Source of the DNA: Pedobacter puniceum | GTDB taxonomy: Bacteria; Bacteroidota; Bacteroidia; Sphingobacteriales; Sphingobacteriaceae | DNA length: 64,000 nucleotides | NCBI RefSeq assembly: GCF_009674685.1 | Contig: NZ_WKJI01000002.1 | Span: 372,001 to 436,000, forward strand | Reading direction: 5' to 3' | Shown: positions 61,435 to 64,000 of the stretch, piece by piece | Layout of the letters: each line of letters begins with the position of its first letter | How positions within the stretch are numbered: the first letter of the stretch is position 1 | Program-made: the position numbers and the translations under genes | Notes under the pieces: model-generated | What the model was told of the DNA's origin: nothing | The model's input: the letters and a program-made list of their open reading frames with translations, nothing else | The model's database searches: none

Positions 61435-64000
61435 TATGCTGATAAACCGTGGCAATTTTTATATTTTTTTCCGCTTCCGCATGGACAAGGGTCATTTCTA
61501 CCTATCTTGTCTTCATGACGAACTATGGGTTGTGTTCTTTGCAATTCGCGGGTATCATCTACCGGTACGCCATTGCTTTCTCTTGCTAACTCTGGTTTAG
61601 AAACCTTCATCTGCCTCATATCTGTTTGAGGCGCTTGTCTTGCTTCTTGAACTGGTGCTGCATGACCATCATTAGTTGGAATAATACCTTTAAACAAGAA
61701 GCTTACCACTTCTTTATTTACACCTGCAAGCATCCCCTTAAATAAATTGAAGGCTTCCATTTTGTAAACCACTAATGGATCTTTTTGCTCATAAACAGCA
61801 TTTTGTACAGACTGTTTTAAGTCGTCCATTTCGCGAAGGTGCTCTTTCCAAGTATCATCAATTAAAGCTAAAACAACATTTTTCTCAAATGCTTTTACAA
61901 CTTCTTTACCCTGCGTTTCTACAGATTTTTTTAACGGAGCTGCAACCTGTATACCATGTGTACCATCAGTAAAAGGCACAATAATATTTTCAATAGATTG
62001 GCCTCTGGTATCTAAAACCTCTTTTAAAACTGGGTAAGCTTGCTGTGCAATAGCATCTGATTTGCGCTTGTAAGCTTCTGTTGCTTCTTCAAAAATAATA
62101 TCAGAAAGCTTGTTGATATTAGAGCCAGTAAACTGTTCATGTGTGATAGCAGTATCAATAGCAAAAATTCTAATCAGCTCTAACTTAAAGCCTTCGTAAT
62201 TATTAGCGTCTTTATACTCAGTAACAATATCGTCTATCACATCAACAACCATGTTTTCGATGTCTAAATCTAAACGCTCCCCAAATAAGGCATTTTTACG
62301 TTTGGTATAAATTACAGTACGTTGCGAGTTCATCACATCATCATACTCTAACAACCTTTTACGTATACCAAAGTTGTTTTCTTCTACTTTTTTCTGTGCT
62401 CTTTCTATAGAACTGGTAATCATAGAATGTTGGATAACTTCGCCATCCTCTATACCCATTTTCACCATTAAATTGGCAATACGCTCTGAACCAAATAAAC
62501 GCATTAAATTATCTTCTAAAGACACAAAGAACTGCGAAGAACCTGGGTCTCCTTGACGGCCAGAACGACCTCTCAACTGTCTATCAACCCTTCTAGATTC
62601 GTGTCTTTCTGTACCAACAATAGCTAAACCACCAGCTTCTTTAACGCCTGGGCCTAATTTAATATCGGTACCACGACCAGCCATGTTTGTTGCAATGGTT
62701 ACTGTACCTGCCTTACCAGCTTCTGCAACAATATCAGCTTCTTTTTGGTGTAGTTTAGCATTTAATACGTTGTGCTTAATACCTCTTAACTTCAGCATAC
62801 GGCTTAATAATTCTGATATCTCTACGGAAGTAGTACCTACCAGAACCGGGCGACCAGCTTTTGTTAATTCTACAATTTCTTCTGCAACAGCATTGTATTT
62901 CTCACGCATGGTACGATATATTTTATCTTGCATATCCTGACGTGATATTGGTCTGTGTGTTGGAATCTCCACCACATCCAATTTATAAATTTGCCATAAC
63001 TCACCTGCTTCTGTAACGGCAGTACCCGTCATACCGGCAAGTTTATGATACATTCTAAAGTAATTTTGAAGCGTAATGGTTGCATAAGTTTGCGTTGCAT
63101 CCTCAATCTTCACATTTTCTTTCGCTTCTATAGCTTGGTGTAAACCGTCTGAGTAACGACGGCCATCCATGATACGGCCTGTTTGCTCATCAACGATTTT
63201 AACTTTTCCTTCATCAATGATATACTCGGTATCTTTTTCAAATAGCGTATAGGCTTTCAATAATTGATTTACAGAGTGTATACGTTCTGATTTGATAGAG
63301 TAATCTCTGATTAATTCATCTTTCTTATTGGCCTTTTCTTCGTTACTGATGGTAGATTTTTCGATATCAGCTATTTCTGTACCTACATCTGGTAAGACAA
63401 AGAAATGAGGGTCTTCGCCCGATGCTGTAATTAACTCGATACCTTTTTCTGTAAGCTCTACCTGATTATTTTTTTCATCAATGATAAAATAAAGTTCAGC
63501 ATCTGCTTTATGCATCTCTTTATTTTGATCTTGCATGTAATAATTCTCTGCTTTGGTTAATACCTGACGCATGCCAGGCTCGCTCAAGAATTTTATAAGT
63601 GCTTTATTTTTTGGTAAACCCCTATAAGCTCTTAACAATGCTAAACCGCCTTCTTCTACACCTGTTTTACCTTCGTTAATTTGCTTTTTTGCTTCGTTTA
63701 AAACATTGGTGATAAAGTTTCTTTGGGTATTTACCAAGCGCTCTATACGTGGTTTTAACTCGTAAAATTCGTGTTGGTCTCCACGTGGGATAGGACCAGA
63801 AATAATTAAAGGTGTACGGGCATCATCAATAAGAACAGAGTCCACCTCATCCACAATAGCAAAGTGTAATTTACCTTGCACCAATTCTTCTGGTGTACGT
63901 GTCATATTGTCACGCAGGTAATCAAAACCAAACTCGTTATTGGTTCCGTAAACTACATCAGCTTGGTAAGCTTTTCTTCTATCAGCCGAGTTTGGATAAT
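61434..64000 (-). CDS. secA: Preprotein translocase ATPase SecA (5' partial)
   Basis: The frame is open to the window edge: upstream of 63905 it reads [20 protein letters not shown] and LRDN, so the N-terminus is outside. Visible: [22 protein letters not shown] (DEAD-like motif II), the second ATPase half with [13 protein letters not shown] and [23 protein letters not shown], and a C-terminal zinc SEC-C motif [16 protein letters not shown]. SecA drives protein export through SecYEG. The middle carries a long insertion common in Bacteroidetes SecA. Confidence 0.96.
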   Translation of the reverse strand, partial: YPNSADRRKAYQADVVYGTNNEFGFDYLRDNMTRTPEELVQGKLHFAIVDEVDSVLIDDARTPLIISGPIPRGDQHEFYELKPRIERLVNTQRNFITNVLNEAKKQINEGKTGVEEGGLALLRAYRGLPKNKALIKFLSEPGMRQVLTKAENYYMQDQNKEMHKADAELYFIIDEKNNQVELTEKGIELITASGEDPHFFVLPDVGTEIADIEKSTISNEEKANKKDELIRDYSIKSERIHSVNQLLKAYTLFEKDTEYIIDEGKVKIVDEQTGRIMDGRRYSDGLHQAIEAKENVKIEDATQTYATITLQNYFRMYHKLAGMTGTAVTEAGELWQIYKLDVVEIPTHRPISRQDMQDKIYRTMREKYNAVAEEIVELTKAGRPVLVGTTSVEISELLSRMLKLRGIKHNVLNAKLHQKEADIVAEAGKAGTVTIATNMAGRGTDIKLGPGVKEAGGLAIVGTERHESRRVDRQLRGRSGRQGDPGSSQFFVSLEDNLMRLFGSERIANLMVKMGIEDGEVIQHSMITSSIERAQKKVEENNFGIRKRLLEYDDVMNSQRTVIYTKRKNALFGERLDLDIENMVVDVIDDIVTEYKDANNYEGFKLELIRIFAIDTAITHEQFTGSNINKLSDIIFEEATEAYKRKSDAIAQQAYPVLKEVLDTRGQSIENIIVPFTDGTHGIQVAAPLKKSVETQGKEVVKAFEKNVVLALIDDTWKEHLREMDDLKQSVQNAVYEQKDPLVVYKMEAFNLFKGMLAGVNKEVVSFLFKGIIPTNDGHAAPVQEARQAPQTDMRQMKVSKPELARESNGVPVDDTRELQRTQPIVRHEDKIGRNDPCPCGSGKKYKNCHGLSA

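Overview
The window is chromosomal DNA from a member of the Bacteroidetes, most likely a Pedobacter-like Sphingobacteriaceae. The evidence is low GC, few Shine-Dalgarno sequences, TAnnTTTG-type -7 promoter elements, lipoprotein and outer-membrane signal peptides of Bacteroidetes type, a MoaC-MoaB fusion, and ordinary Bacteroidetes versions of SecA, DnaG, PruA and Kbl. No rRNA, tRNA, CRISPR array, insertion sequence or phage gene was recognised. Both ends cut genes: a hybrid histidine kinase on the left and secA on the right.

Layout. 1-4.9 kb: signalling cluster (GAF hybrid kinase with three receiver domains, two stand-alone receivers, stand-alone CheR and CheB). 5-10.3 kb: acyl-CoA synthetase, small exported protein, secreted esterase, M61 peptidase with PDZ domain. 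10.4-17.7 kb: MarR regulator with a tripartite RND efflux operon, then a receiver protein and a BadF/BcrA-type sugar kinase. 17.7-20.9 kb: two mutarotases, one cytoplasmic and one lipoprotein, divergent from a NrtR/AraR-like Nudix regulator with a degraded Nudix box.

20.9-43.5 kb is the core of the window: a nitrate assimilation and molybdenum-cofactor island. It holds siroheme precursor synthesis (SUMT), nitrite reductase (nirBD), Moco genes (moaCB fusion, moeA, moaA, moaD, moaE, mobA), an FNR-like Crp regulator with four N-terminal cysteines, an outer-membrane barrel, an NrtABC-type ABC importer, a NarK-type transporter and a single-chain nitrate reductase that carries its own FAD/NAD and [2Fe-2S] module. 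It also holds an unusual protein joining a Nir/Sir-like half-domain, without siroheme cysteines, to a rubredoxin, plus a TauE/SafE transporter and a SelW-like redox protein. A MNT/HepT toxin-antitoxin pair on the opposite strand interrupts the Moco genes. A palindrome of FNR type lies just upstream of nirB. Read together, nitrate crosses the outer membrane through the barrel, enters by NrtABC or NarK, is reduced to nitrite by the fused reductase and to ammonium by NirBD, with cofactors supplied locally. The rubredoxin fusion is the least explained part and the best candidate for something undescribed.

44-46.5 kb: arsenic operon (arsR, DUF6428-like Cys-rich protein, arsC, acr3) with two nearly identical operator-like repeats. 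46.5-50.6 kb: proline catabolism (pruA, proline dehydrogenase) and an AraC regulator. 50.6-50.8 kb: a GC-rich non-coding patch. 50.9-57.8 kb: kbl, glutaminyl cyclase, yraN, dnaG, a TetR regulator divergent from an outer-membrane barrel, and a TVP38/DedA membrane protein. 57.8-64 kb: aldo/keto reductase, an exported protein of unknown function, an M20 amidohydrolase, a SPOR protein and secA.
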